From Rusavskia elegans (Eukaryota > Ascomycota > Lecanoromycetes > Teloschistales > Teloschistaceae), in the NCBI GenBank assembly GCA_011316305.1, contig SAUG01000026.1:186001-250000 (forward strand): a stretch of 64,000 nt of DNA, written 5' to 3'. Shown here one piece after another: positions 1 to 12,136 of this stretch; positions within the stretch are counted from its first letter, which is position 1, and the number at the start of each line of letters is the position of its first letter. The notes below the pieces were generated by a model. That model searched no databases, was not told the origin of the DNA, and worked only from the letters and a program-made list of their open reading frames with translations. The position numbers and the translations under genes were made by a program.

Positions 1-165
1 TAAGAGATGGCCGTTGGTAGATAAAGAGATTCGTCATAAACAATAGTAGTGCGCAACCTTTTCTCGCACTTCATCACGCCTTTCGGTGGGTCAAGGCCTG
101 TTGATTGCGAAGATTGGTAGTTGTTGCCTTTCAAGGCTATCTCGATGTCATACATTTGATCCTAT

Positions 166-1481
166 CTAAAATTTTGGGAAAAACATCGGCGTGTTCTTCT
201 TCCACTCCTGGTAGTCCCTCCTGTCCCCATACCTCTTGTCGTACTTCCCCTCGCTCAACGGGATCCCACTCACTTTGAACAACAACAAGCTCACAAAAGC
301 CGGACTGACTCCCGCCATCGCCAACGCCGCCGCAATACCCAATGGCCCCCCTGCCAGTCCAATCCCCACCTGCCCTACGTTGCTCACTAGCACACCCCCA
401 GCGAGCGTGGCGATCCCCGTCCACAAGGTGACTTCGCCGAAGTAGTTGGGATGTCGTGATTTGGACCAAAGACCGCGGGTCAAGAACTCCTCACTGTGCT
501 TCTTGGTTTTCTTTTCCTGCACCCATTTGTTCTTCTGACGGTCCGCGGTGACTTCGAAGGAAAAGCCGCCGACAAAGAGAAGTGCACCGAGGATGTCGGT
601 TATGCCGATTGCGGCAGGTAGGGTGGAGAAGAGGGATGCAGGAAGGGCGTTGATGGCGAGGACGGGCATGAGCTAGATTCAACGTCAGAAGGATGACCTG
701 TTTTTAGGTAGGGAAATTGGGAGGGGTTGTGAAGGGTTCAATTGCTTACACAAAGGGTGACCCAAGTTGCTTGGGCGAAAAAGGCGCCGAGAAATTTAGG
801 CGGTGAGTTCCGGATGTCATCGAAGCGGGAGTCGGTACCCTCGTCTGATGAGATTCGGGAGAAAAGGTAAGTCCCCACTGTTGGTCAAAAAGGTTAGGAA
901 GGTTTCACAGAGTACTGTAACGCCTGATGCTGAAGGTTGTATGACACATGCGCTCTTCCGTCACGCAGTGACCCGGCCAGGGAGAAGTCGATGAGTAAAA
1001 AGTCATCAGGTTGGGAGTGCCCAACAAGACTAATTGCACCAATACATGTCGTACATTGCAGGTTATCCGATGCCAAAGTACTACGCCATTGATAGAGCAA
1101 GAAGGAGAAAGATAGACACAAGCAAGACTCACATCTAGTAGCCCACACACTGACAGCTGCACTCAGAGCAACTTGTCTCCAATTAAATCCCCCTCCATTA
1201 CCCGCCAATGCCGCAAGAATACTGGGCCATGCTGGCTTCGCCGATCCTGCAGCAGCGGCCGCAACTCGAGCACGGATTGTCGGGAGGTAGAGGCTCAATG
1301 CAGTACACGAGATATAGGTCACAGAGCCAGAAAGGTCGTAGAAGCGTTCAGTCTGTGCGACTATCGAAGGTACCGCTACGAGGCCTTGGATGGTATACGC
1401 AAGGCCGATCGAGGGCACCAGAGTCGAGAGAAAAGGGCGGGAGAAGTTCGTGGCATGGAGGAAGGAGTGAAGGAGCGTCAT
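166..1481 (-). CDS. DUF1295 / steroid 5-alpha-reductase-like membrane protein
   Basis: Three exons (1481-1133, 877-750, 672-166) give 327 residues. The splice sites are clear: GTGAGT and GTAAGC donors, CAG and TAG acceptors. The spliced product restores the family block RLGTYLFSRI across junction 1 and WVTLCLMPVLAINALPAS across junction 2. The C-terminal half carries SRHPNYFGE, the hallmark of DUF1295 and of the steroid 5-alpha-reductase C-terminal domain, and several hydrophobic segments, so it is an integral membrane protein, probably of the ER. By family it could be an NADPH-dependent lipid or sterol reductase, but the substrate is unknown. The protein ends with MFFPKF. The identification as a DUF1295 protein is firm; the reaction is inference. 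Confidence 0.85.
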
Positions 1482-1778
1482 GACTTAGGGGAGGCAATGG
1501 GAAGGAAAAGGTTGATGAAAAGGTACTGAGTGCTGTCCTTTTTATCATCTGAAGTCGAGGGAGCCGTGCCGTGGGGTCGGAGGGACGGGACCAAAGTTTG
1601 GCCGACAACACGAATACGTCAATCCGTGCCACGGTTAATACGGTAAGGTCGGTAAGGTAAGTAACAGTGAACTGGAGAGTAAAGGGTTGGAAATACGGAT
1701 GTAGAAATAACAAGACATCAACAACGATAGCTTGCCTCCCAAGCGCCAAGTATAATTACAAGGACTCGTGTCTCTGTT
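1482..1778. other. Intergenic, upstream of DUF1295 gene and downstream of VCX1
   Basis: About 300 bp between the start of the DUF1295 gene and the 3' end of the exchanger, both on the minus strand. It should hold the DUF1295 promoter and the VCX1 3' UTR. Nothing else recognisable. Confidence 0.6.
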
Positions 1779-3288
1779 TCACCTCTGAGACAACATCGAC
1801 CACAATGTACTAACGCCCTCGGGGTTTTTGTCGGGATAGACGTAGAAGGCGAGGGCTATTGATTATGTTAGCACACAAAGCATGATCTCGATAAGCCATG
1901 GAAACATACCAATGATGATGTACATCCCGATTAGCATCGCTCCCTCAAGATAGTTCGATTTGCCGTCCGAGATGAGGTAGTTGGTGACCAGTACTGCCAG
2001 AAAGAATACCACAGTCTCGAATAACTCAAATTGAAGGCTCATCGGCTGACCAATGATCCATCCTAGGATGACAAGGAAAGGGGTGACCAGCAGTGCGATT
2101 TGCATGCTACTCCCTATCGCAACGCCGATAGCAAGGTTCATCTTGTTCTTCGTGGCCACAACAACAGCCGTTACGTGCTCCGCAGCGTTTCCGACGATTG
2201 GTATTAAGATAAGACCGATGAAGGTGCGACTGATGTGCGCGCTCTCGACAATCGAGCCGATACTGTCCACAAGGTATTCGGCACAGACAGCCACGGCGAT
2301 TGTGACAATGACCAGGGCAACACCAGCAGCCCAGGGCTTGAGGACATGCCCTTCCGATTGTTCGTCATTCGCGCCACTCTCTCCGCCTGCTTCTGGTTCG
2401 GATTCTTCATCGAAAAGATGTGCATGTGTCTTCAATTGGAAGAAGAGGTACAAGGCATACAAGATCAAAAGTATGATCGAAGTTCCATGCGACAAGATCA
2501 AGATGTTGTCGGTCTTTTTATCGTGGGACTTTGATGATCCCATTGCAGCGTAGAGAGTAGCCGGGATGATGAGCGATGCCGTAGAGACTGCCATGAGAGA
2601 TGACATGGTCGATGCGACGGTCGAGTTGAACCTCTGTTCCTTGTGCTTGATGCCACCGGCGAGGAAGCAGCAACCGAGAACCAGTAAGATGTTCGATAGG
2701 ATGGAACCAAGCATGCTCGCTTGCACAATGCGAATCTCTCCATTTTTCAGTGCAACAATGCTGACCTAGATGTACAGTTAATCATGCACACATTTGGCAC
2801 AGGCGCATACGTACGATAAGTTCCACGGCGTTGCCAAAAGTGGCGTTCATCAACCCCCCAAGCGTTTGACCCAATTTGACCGAGAGTTCTACCGTCGCGA
2901 AACTGAGCAGCGAAGCCAGGGGTATGATAGCTAGAAAGTTGAGGATGAAGACGACAGTCGGATTCCCATGCGCTGCGCCAAAGGCAATACCAAGCGGTAC
3001 AAAGACCAAGAGGACATTTACCGGGTTGCTCGTCAAGGTTTGCCAGGAGGTATATCCAAAGCTTGCTGGCCACCGAACCCAAGTTCTCTCGTCGTCGTAC
3101 AGTGGTTGGCCATTGGAATTTTGAAAGGTACGATGCAAAAGCGCAGAATGTTCATCGACGTGGTGGTTGAGAGAGGCGGCCAGGGATTCCCCACCATTTT
3201 CAGTTGCATTGCGGACCTGTTGGATTTTCCCCGAGGCATGGCGCCTGAGGTCTGATCGCATCTTGGTGGCAGCTGGATCTTCGGTCAT
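1779..3288 (-). CDS. VCX1: Vacuolar Ca2+/H+ exchanger (CAX family)
   Basis: Three exons (3288-2815, 2765-1910, 1855-1779) give 468 residues. The protein exchanges vacuolar H+ for cytosolic Ca2+ and so clears cytosolic calcium into the vacuole. The two alpha-repeat signatures of the CAX family are present: GNAVELI near residue 152, directly at the first splice junction, and GNAAEH near residue 350. An acidic loop (EESEPEAGGE) sits between the two hydrophobic halves, as in fungal and plant CAX proteins. The last small exon encodes the usual AFYVYPDKNPEG tail; reading through the last intron would give a false stop. The roughly 90-residue hydrophilic N-terminus is a likely regulatory region. In yeasts such genes are controlled by calcineurin/Crz1; no site was verified here. 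Confidence 0.93.
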
Positions 3289-5198
3289 GGTAAATTGTCA
3301 GCCTTGATCAATCGACGGTGGCAACAAGGGCAGTGGTCACAAAGAAGGTGACGGTGCGCCCGGGTTATGTCAACCGATGCGCTTAACCATCGAATGGTAT
3401 GCGACCTGAGGGAAATAATGCAGGAAATTCAAAGGAGAGGTTGGGTACTGACACATGCTGGTCTGCCTTAATGACACAAAGGTCGTAATGATTTCAAACT
3501 GCCTAAAGCGGGAAACGTCTGATGACTGGTCCTAATTCCCAGACAATGGAGCAGAGGGAGGCTGGAAGATGTGGTTTACAAGAGTGGCCAGGCGGCTTGG
3601 CATTGCTAGCTCGTGCGAAAACACTCTTGGCAAAACGTTTCTCACGATCACTAGTCGATACCTCGATGTAGGATATTGTTGTAACGATCGTCTGAATAGT
3701 AGCATCTTACCGCTTAATATATAGCTTTAAAAAAGAGATGGTAATCTCCCTATGTGATGTAATATGTCACGTACCGTAAGTTGGCAAAAGTTGGTAAGGC
3801 AGCTTGGTTTCGAAAGCTTTTCACAAGAGCTAATTTCGTTGGGCCGCATTCGGTGGCCCGAGGTCACGGTGCAGTCGGGTGCCAATTGGGGCAGTGCAGA
3901 CGGAACTAAGGTACTTTAGCGCCACGTACCACGCTTGCGGGACCTTTTCTCAACGTCACATCATCGAGGGGCTAAATTGAAGAGGGGTCCAAGGCAAAGC
4001 TCGCCTGTAATAATTAATGGCACTGATCCTATCCAGATGACTGAGCATATCATTATTATTTTCTTCAAGTGCTTGTACGAGAAAATTGTACGATGTCATG
4101 TCCAACTCATCTGACTACGTGCTTCATAACAGGTGGCTGGTATATACTCTGTTTCGTTAGCAAGCCAAGCTCCTGGGCAATAAATGCGATCCCCTGACGT
4201 TGAGGATTCTGTTTGACGATAAAACCACTATTCGGTGCCTTCCACCGTTGCGCTGGCTGGTACTTTAAAGTAGAATATATTATCTCGAACAAGTTCTACT
4301 GTGAGATGGGAATCAATGACAGGAAGACCATATTGATCACAGCAACTCATGCCAATCCAGCAACAAGCATTCAGACTGTGTTAGTCTTACAGAACATGCA
4401 CTTGATCAGCGCCATTGCTATCAGACAGTGAGCATGCGGTATCCTCGGCGCTGACAAAGTCCCCAAGATTTATAACATCGCCCGAAATGACTTGAGTCGG
4501 CTCTTGGCCGAGAGACAATAAAGACAGGCAATGATCTACCATGATACAGTAACTTTTACGTCTTTCGAATTCATTGTTAAGTATTGACCGGTCAACGAAC
4601 AGTAAGCTTTATGGGGGTTGAGTTATTTACGATCGAGGGGATGGTTGTAATCCAATTGTCGGATGGCCGTTGTGCCTCAATGCGTACTAGCGGCTGTTGA
4701 CGGAAAGCAGTCGCGACAACTCCATCATTTGTTCCACCACTGGAAGGAACGACAAGCCTTCGATCGGTCTTGAAATCACAACTGTCTTTTCTGTTCTTTT
4801 CACCGTCGCTGAAGTTTCTTACCATTTGTCTCGGAAGCCTTGCGACTACAGGCATAATTTTAATCCGTACATGTTTGACTAGCACTCGTCTGGGCTCTAT
4901 ATCCTTTGGCTGCCGCTGTGCTTTTTCCAAAACCGCCTGACAGGACTACTTGGGGAGAAGGAGTGGCCATACCTCAGGCGTGGTCTGGTATTACTTTCAA
5001 CACTCCGTACTACCTCTTCGATCGGCACAGTGGACATTCAGACACCTCGATTGACACTCAGACCGAATGCCCTGCCAGGGCAAGGGAAAATCGGACAGAT
5101 CTCCTGCTGCGTCTGCGCTTGCTTGCGTAGGCTGCCCTGGTGCAAGCGCAAAGTAGCAGTCTTCATGGGTCTCGCATCGAGAGGTGCTATCCTCCCCC
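3289..5198. other. Intergenic region, 1.9 kb
   Basis: Divergent gap between the exchanger (minus) and the S10 carboxypeptidase (plus), so it holds both promoters. Small open frames occur but none has family features, good start context or splice logic. One copy of a 14-bp motif shared with two other gaps lies at 3654-3667. No RNA gene or transposon is visible. Confidence 0.6.
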
Positions 5199-7393
5199 AT
5201 GGTGAATACCGCGATCCTTGAAGCTGGCCTGTGCTAATTCTATTTCAGTCACCTCAAAGATCACAAACTGCTATCCTTTACATCCTGATCCTCAATTTGT
5301 TCTTCTCTTGCAGCGTCATTCTAGGGCAGTCCCCACCACCAAAATTCCTAACAGCCGATGTCACTACAATTCGATCGCCCGTTGATCAAGACATCCTGAT
5401 CCACTTCAAATCGCCTCCCGTGGGCACCTGCACGACATTTTCCCCAACCCAAAAACAATACACCGGATATATCGTATTACCGCCCCATAAACTAGCTCCG
5501 ATTCAGCAAAATTACTACGTGAATACGTTTTTCTGGTTCATAGAGGCCAGAACCAACGCAAGCACAGCCCCTCTGACCGTCTTTATCAATGGCGGGCCAG
5601 GAAGCAGCAGTATGGTGGGCTTGTTCCAAGAGGCTGGACCTTGCGAGGTCGTCGAGATTGCTCAGGGCAAATTTGGTACGCAACTTAGACAGTGGGGCTG
5701 GGATCGAAGCTCCAACATCATCTTCGTTGATCAGCCAAACCAAGTGGGCTTCTCTTTCGACAAACTCACCAACGGGTCTTTGAACCTCCTGGACTCCACC
5801 GTAGTATTCCCTCCGTCTGACGTGCCTGCAGGTCAACCAGATTACACCCACCTGGATGGTACTTTCAGCTCCAACAATGGCAATTCATCGGCAAACACTA
5901 CCGAGATAGCGGCCCATACTATGTGGCATATGTTGCAGGGCTTTCTGGCATCCTTCCCGCAGTACAATCCTGCTCTTACCCGAAACAACACACAAACTGG
6001 TCCAGTGGGAATCAATCTTTTCACGGAAAGCTATGGCGGAAAATACGGGCCCCTGTTCGCTGCTCATTTCGAAAGTCAGAACTCCTTGCGCCGGTCTGGG
6101 AAACTGCCTAGGAACAAAACACTCGAAATTCGCGTCGCATCGCTGGGTATAATGCAAGGATGCCTCGACGACGCCATTCAGGGGAGATTTTACCCAATCT
6201 TCGCGAATAACAACACCTATGGGATCAAAGCGCTGTCGCTTGCAGACCAACAGAACGCTGCCAGTAGCTATCTCGGGGCAAGCGGCTGCCAGCAGCAGAT
6301 CCAGTCGTGTCGTAGCGCTGTGGCTTCAATGGATTCTGACAACGAGGGCGACGTAGCCTCGGTGAATCAATTATGCAAGAACGCACAGGATAGCTGCTCG
6401 AGAACGGTCATTGCGCCATATCTGACTTCCGGAAGGAGCATTTACGACATAACACAAAAGATACCGTCACCGTTTCCCCCTAGTACATATCTGGAGTACC
6501 TCAACACAGCGGAATTCCAAAGTGCAATAGGTGTTGCCGTCAATTACACGGAGAGTAATAGCGCTATTACCAATGCTTTCCTACAGACTGGTGACCAGCA
6601 AAGAGGTGATCAGATCTCTCAGCTCGGCTACCTGCTGTCCCTTGGTGTCCGTGTCGCGCTTATATACGGGGATCGAGATTATATCTGCAATTGGTTAGGA
6701 GGAGAGGCAGTATCCTTCGCAGTCGCAGCTCAGTCACCTGCATATTCGCCGTTCTACACTGCGGGCTACGCTTCCATTGTCATCAACAGCACATATGTTG
6801 GTGGGATGGTGCGGCAGTATGGCAACCTCTCGTTCTCAAGAATCTACGACGCGGGCCACCTAGTGCCAGCGTACCAGCCAGAGACAGCCTTCACTGTGTT
6901 TTCAAGGGTGATATTGGGAACCGACCTATCTTTTGGTCAGCCGGTCGACTTGAGCACCTACAAGACCAACGGGACGGCGAATGCAACGTACACGAGCAAA
7001 GCGCCCGAGTCGGCCAAGCCGACGTGCTGGATCAGAAACATCAATAACACCTGTACGAATGAGCAGAGGGACAAGATAGCCAAAGGAGAAGGGGCTATTG
7101 TGAATGGTGTTCTCTATGACAAAGCTTCTGACTGGCAGACGCCGGGGTCGTCGGTTTCGGTGGAAGCAGGCTACCCCGGATCAATGCCACCAGCAATGAC
7201 TGCGGCGCCCTTGAAATCGTCTGGTCCTGACGGTGCAGCAACGACTACCGTTGATGTTCCTACTGGGGTTTATGTAGCCACTGCTACGCCCAGCACTTCC
7301 CAAAATGGATCTCCTTCCAGGGGAACGGAATTGGACCTGAATGTACTCCTTTGGAGTTTTGGGATGATCATGACTACGACATACCTGTGGTGA
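5199..7393 (+). CDS. Secreted serine carboxypeptidase, family S10, probably GPI-anchored
   Basis: Serine exopeptidase of the secretory pathway or cell surface that removes C-terminal amino acids. The open frame from 5249 has no ATG of its own. The best model is a first coding exon holding only the ATG at 5199-5201, then a 47-bp intron (GTGAAT...GCTAAT...TTTCAG), then 5249-7393: 715 residues. This puts M directly before SPQRSQTAILYILILNLFF, a good signal peptide. The oxyanion motif NGGPGSSS, nucleophile Ser in ESYGG (about residue 262), Asp in GDRDYICNW (about 476) and His in DAGHLVPAY (about 538) are all present. The Ser/Thr-rich tail ends in a hydrophobic stretch (NVLLWSFGMIMTTTYLW), which suggests a GPI anchor. 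Many N-glycosylation sequons. Family is certain; the exact start is a proposal. Confidence 0.88.
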
Positions 7394-8101
7394 ACGGCAT
7401 CTGGGATGGCTCACATTGTGCAAAAGCGGGAAATGCGAAGCGGAAGTGAGTCGGTGGAGTAAATAGCTCCGTACATTCCTAGATACCCAAAGGAGCCGAA
7501 TGTGATAGACAGTACGACGAATATAATCTTTAAGCTCAAATGCCGGTGAGCATCCTCGGTACGCGTGAGAAGTAGACCAAGATGATGGGATGCGGTAGAT
7601 ATCCGTCCGATCAAACGAGCATTGACCTGGGTTTAACCTAGGACAGTTCTACAGGACATAAGACCAAGCGGGATTATTCAGTTCACACAACCTGAAGTAT
7701 GTATGATTTCAGTGCTGGTCAACCCGCCCGAAATGGGCTAGCTTGTGGGCTTTGATTTCCACTTTCTAGAGCTTTCCACAGTACGGACTATCTTACTTCC
7801 AAGATAAATTCTATTGCTTATGCCCATAGCATACAACGATTGCACAACGTGCAAACTCAGGTATGTGTCAGTGACTACGTTGCGCTTTGGCGGATCGAAT
7901 CAGTGATGATATGTATAAGCTGGCACCAGTCCTAGCAGACTTGTACTCTTTTGATGCGGATTAGCTTTGCTGGAGCATACATCTCCATACATTCTGATGT
8001 TTCTATTTTCGCTACCTGTCTCTGCTGCTTTGGGCCTCTGGAAGAGTAAAAGTGTATGCTGATCATGGTGCTTTGAGCAGATATATTGAAGCTCTCCCAC
8101 A
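7394..8101. other. Intergenic region between S10 peptidase and AHA1
   Basis: About 700 bp holding the peptidase 3' UTR and the AHA1 promoter. An ACGCGT hexamer at 7561 is far from either start. No gene seen. I looked for a clean heat-shock element upstream of AHA1 and could not support one. Confidence 0.55.
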
Positions 8102-9223
8102 ATGGTTCTCCACAACCCTAATAATTGGCATTGGGTCAACAAAGATACTTCGGAATGGGCCCGCGGCTACCTCGAACAGAACCTCGTGGGCGTCTCGGCA
8201 GCAGAGAAGCATGTTTCAGCCAGAATCACAAAGGTCGTTAGCATGGACGGCGATGTCGATGTCAGCCAGCGGAAAGGCAAGGTCATCACCCTTTTTGATG
8301 TCAAAGTTCAGCTCGAGTATGGAGGTGCGACAAAGGATGAGGAAGACGTCAGCGGGACCATTACCATCCCAGAGGTCGCCCATGACACTGAGGAAGATGA
8401 GTATGTTGTACGTTCCCTATGTTCAGAACTCTTCCATCGTCTGCCGCATCTGCTGTCTTCACTAAACTGACAGTACTGGGTGTTTTAGTTTGAGATTGAC
8501 ATCTATTCCGACGCCAGTTCCAAGCAGCCCGTGAAGGATCTGGTAAGGTCGAAAATAGTCCCGCAGCTACGCCAGCACCTGTCCAAGCTAGGGCCAGCAC
8601 TCATTACCGAGCATGGAAGGGATATCCAGCATGAAAACTCCTCGGCGCCATTCACGCAGCATTCGACCATCACCTCATCAACTGCAGCTCAGGCCAACGC
8701 CAAAGCTAGTAGTAAAGCCTCGACCTCGCAAACCAGTGGAGATGGTCCGTTGGTCAACACGACGACGGTCAAGTCAACCGAGGAATTTCGAACGACTGCA
8801 GCCGAACTGTATACGACATTCACGTCACCGGAGCGCCTCGCCGCCTTCACCCGTGCTCCGCCCAAAGTGTTCGAGGGAGCGCATGTTGGGGGCAAGTTTG
8901 AGCTCTTCGGAGGCAATGTGGTTGGCGAATTCCTTGAGCTGGACGAGCCCCGCAAGATCGTGCAGAAGTGGCGGCTGGCTCAGTGGGCATCCGGACACTA
9001 CAGCCGGCTGGAGATCACATTTGATCAGAACGAGAGGGATGCGGTCACGGCGATGCGAGTGGTTTGGGACGGGGTTCCCATGGGACAGGAGGAAGTGACG
9101 AGGAGGAATTGGGGTGAGTACTACGTCCGTAGTATCAAGACCACATTCGGGTAAGTCCAAGCCTTTGCCGCCGTCCGATTGCGTGGAACTGACGGCCGAT
9201 GCAGATTCGGAACAGTCCTCTAA
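8102..9223 (+). CDS. AHA1: Activator of Hsp90 ATPase (Aha1)
   Basis: Cytosolic co-chaperone that binds the middle and N-terminal domains of Hsp90 and stimulates its ATPase. Three exons (8102-8407, 8489-9150, 9205-9223) give 328 residues. The N-terminal Aha1_N domain starts with NPNNWHWVNKDTSEWARGYL, with the start codon right before it. The C-terminal AHSA1/START-like domain (from about residue 190) has the expected TTAAELYTTFTSPERLAAFT and ends in TTFGFGTVL, which appears only after splicing the 54-bp last intron. The two domains are joined by a Ser/Thr/Ala-rich linker. Length and domain order match the family. The 19-nt terminal exon is unusually short but gives the canonical C-terminus. 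Confidence 0.95.
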
Positions 9224-10449
9224 AAGCTATGGTTCGATTCCACCAAGCAACGACATGTAGTTCCATCAAGCTTACAAATTGGGCTACCGCAAGCGAGGAC
9301 TTCTGATAAGCATGGAGCTGAAGGATTGGGGCGAAACGGCAGCCTGTTGGCATTTCTTACGTCGAATATGTTCGATAGACAATAGAGTCAAAAATTGAGG
9401 CTGGGTCTGATTTCTTCGGCAGATGATTAATTGGAATTGATGAGGGAGGGCAAAGCTATCTTATGACCGAAACGCACCATGTCATCATCATGGATATCCG
9501 GACATCAAGGTGGCGTGGATCGTCAGGTACCTTGTTGCATTATTACGAAACAACCCCTGTGCGTGGCCATCTCGCGGTCCCAGCCATGCAGCCCGCACGT
9601 GTATACTTACCTCCGGGCTCGTCCGTTGCAGCGGAAGTGTCTAACCAGAATCAGGAATAGAGGTGCTCCCCCCGGCTGTTGGTAAGGTACTTGGTACCTT
9701 GACGTAGCTCGGCCTTTGGCTCAGAGTATTATATACTCTCGAAAAGCAGTAGCAGTTTCTCACGTGGAGTGTACAGTATGAGAAACACAGCATCAGCTTA
9801 GACAGGTTTATAGCAGCAAGATGGTCCTGCTCTTTCTTTACGTGCCAACTTTTGTAACCTAAGGTAAGGTAGCTACTAGTTCTTTCCTCATCTAAGATAA
9901 TTACCTACTTCCCACGAATGTGAGCTACCCTCGAGAAAGCGACAATTACGTGTGCACATCGCCAGTCAAGTCTCGAGATCTTTTGTGCGTTGGCGTGGAA
10001 AAGGCAGTCAATCTGAACGTCTCATTCTTTCGCTGCTCTGTTTTCCCAACAGTCACTCCTAAAGCTATCCTAGGCCTCCACTAAGTGCTCTCTGATCAGC
10101 CGAGTACACGAAGCCGCCTTGAACTGTGGAGCGCGAGTCTCTATATTTGTCATGGAGCGGGAAGGTATTTCGAGTGGTATCGAGGGCATGTATAGATTGA
10201 AAAGCCCTGCTTCATGACAGGATACTGGAAAACCTCAGCGGTACCAAAGAGGTAGCCCGGGTATAGTTGCCATGACTTGAGCCGCTCGCACCTATGACAG
10301 ATTATCCGAGTCAGAGGTCGCACTGCAGCGATACGAACGAGATTGAGTCATCTTGATGCTGACCTGCTGCAGGACAGCCTATACGGAGTACATTGGTGGC
10401 TACCCCTCTCTAGTCTTTAGTCCTTAGACGACCGACAGTTCCAACCTCC
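9224..10449. other. Intergenic region with one copy of a diverged repeat
   Basis: 1.2 kb between AHA1 and the GST-like gene. Repeat copy A lies at 9580-9684. Several pyrimidine-rich and GTAAGGTA-like stretches occur. No coding frame with family features. Confidence 0.5.
9580..9684. repeat. Diverged direct repeat, copy A
   Basis: Starts with a 26-bp block (9580-9605) identical to 11538-11563 and containing the palindrome CACGTG, then continues with interrupted similarity (for example AGAATCAGGAATAGAGG against AGAATTAGGAATAGAGG) for about 105 bp. Same orientation as copy B. The pair encloses the GST-like gene. No terminal inverted repeats are visible; it may be a remnant of a mobile element or a duplicated regulatory module. 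Confidence 0.7.
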
Positions 10450-11359
10450 ATGGACACTGCATCACCAAAGCCAGACAACACTCAGCAAACCGCATCTTTC
10501 ACCACCAGAATGGACGCCCATAAATCCATCATAACCTTGTACGACATCGCCTCGGGGCCCCCAGTCCGGCCCTTCGCTCCCAATCCGTGGAAAGCGCGGT
10601 ACAGCACAACATCCTCCCTCCTCTTTACCTCCTTTTGCAACTAATGCCAGCCACAGCTATGCCCTCAACTTCACCAATACCCCCTACCGTACCACCTGGG
10701 TCCCCTTACCGGACGTCGCCGCAACGCGCGAAAAGCTCGGCATCCCTGCCTGCCGTAAGCACGCCGATGGCACCGACTTCTCAACGCTCCCCATCTTGTA
10801 CGACCCGACCACCACCTCCTCCACGCAGCAGGAGGGTACCTTCGTCGGCGACTCGTTCGACATCGCCGTGCACCTACACAACAAGCACTCCTCCCCCGAC
10901 GGAGGACGGCCGCCGCTCTTTCCTCCGAACAGCCTCGCGCTCCACCGCACCTTCAACGCGCATGTCGATGCACTTTTCACTTTCAATGGTGCGCAGCTCG
11001 CAGGGTATTACATGCCGTTCGACCCTGCAACCGCGGAGGCCTCACGGGCCGAATTTGCGCGCCGCGCGGGTGTGTCACGGTGGGAGGACCTGGATATTCC
11101 ACTGGGGAGTGAGGAGCGGAAGAAAAAGGTCGCCGCGTTCGAGGCAGCGCTGGGGAGCGGGCTGGCGGGGTGGTTCGTGCGCCGCGACGAGGGTCCTTTC
11201 CTGGAGGGGCGGACGCCAATGTATGCGGATTTGATTGTCGGCGGGTGGCTGCAGATGATGCGGAATTGTTTGCCGGAGTGGGAGGAACTGAGGGGGTGGC
11301 ATGGGGGATTGTGGGGGAGGTTGTATGATGCTCTGGAGGAATGGGCGGAGGTTTCGTGA
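10450..11359 (+). CDS. Glutathione S-transferase-like protein
   Basis: Two exons (10450-10598, 10657-11359) give 283 residues; an in-frame ATG at 10510 could also be the start. Splicing restores FAPNPWKARYALNFTNTPYRTTWVPLPDV, typical of the thioredoxin-like GST N-terminal domain in fungal GSTs of the UstS/Ure2-like group. The LPILYDP motif with cis-Pro sits near residue 115, followed by GTFVGDSFDIAVHL, which matches the D/E-S substrate-binding turn. An all-helical C-terminal part contains RTPMYADLIVGGWLQMM. Likely cytosolic glutathione-dependent transferase; members of this group also occur in secondary-metabolite clusters. Codon use in the second exon is strongly GC-biased compared with its surroundings. 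It lies between two diverged direct repeats. Confidence 0.82.
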
Positions 11360-12136
11360 AACTCTTTCCAAAGGTCGTCCACGTTAACTTGGCATGCCGC
11401 TAGGCCGGCCGCGTATTCGTTTGATAAGCGGAAACAACGAGGGCGGAAGGTCGCCGTTGCAGTACTGGTATTCACAGGTGAGGTGCTCAGGTGTACACCA
11501 TTTTCAACGGTGTGCGCCACCAAATAGCGTAACTGTTCCAGCCATGCAGCCCGCACGTGTATATTTTACATTATTTTCCACCGGGTGTGGGAGTGTCTTT
11601 TAGTCCATCCAGAATTAGGAATAGAGGGGATCCCTCGGCTACTAGTACCATGGGGGCTCGGGATAGGCGCTCTTAGTTTCTCTTCGGCTCCCTACTGGCG
11701 GGCCCAGACTGAATAATCTGGAAACTTTGCGTGTCACTGACAAGGTATAATTATTTATTCTACCTGGAATGATTTGATAACAAAATAACAATGGTAATCG
11801 TCTTGTTCGGAATCGTGTCCGACCCTCTTTGCGAGAGCGATAACACTTCGTCATGAAGTGGTATTAGAACACCAACCCCCCAAGGGCATTTATGATCAAT
11901 CATCCCGCAATCGGCGTCGCACCTGCTGCTGCTGAATATCGCCATGGTGGGGAATCAGGATTACCCAAAGAAACCACCCATGGCCTTCAGCCCGCCTGCG
12001 TCACTGCTCCAGGCAGACGATGTATGATTGAAACCTTGGTCTATTCCGACATCTACTTACATCATTTGACGGGAAACAGCGCTCGAATCAGGATGATTAT
12101 CCTCCGTGGGTTTGCCTTGTGCATCGCCGATGATGC
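11360..12136. other. Intergenic region with second repeat copy
   Basis: Between the GST-like gene and the methyltransferase, both on the plus strand. Contains repeat copy B (11538-11647). No gene seen. Confidence 0.5.
11538..11647. repeat. Diverged direct repeat, copy B
   Basis: Partner of 9580-9684: a 26-bp identical start including CACGTG, then patchy similarity with small indels. The copies are about 2 kb apart in direct orientation. Both are non-coding; small frames through them share the peptide VPAMQPARVY only because of the DNA identity. Confidence 0.7.

Noticed and set aside
4592..4930. 112-codon minus-strand frame in the 1.9 kb gap
   Set aside because: Composition and lack of motifs look random; no intron logic.
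9224..9245. GGTTCGATTCC, resembling a tRNA B box
   Set aside because: No A box or acceptor stem is upstream; the preceding bases are the last AHA1 exon.
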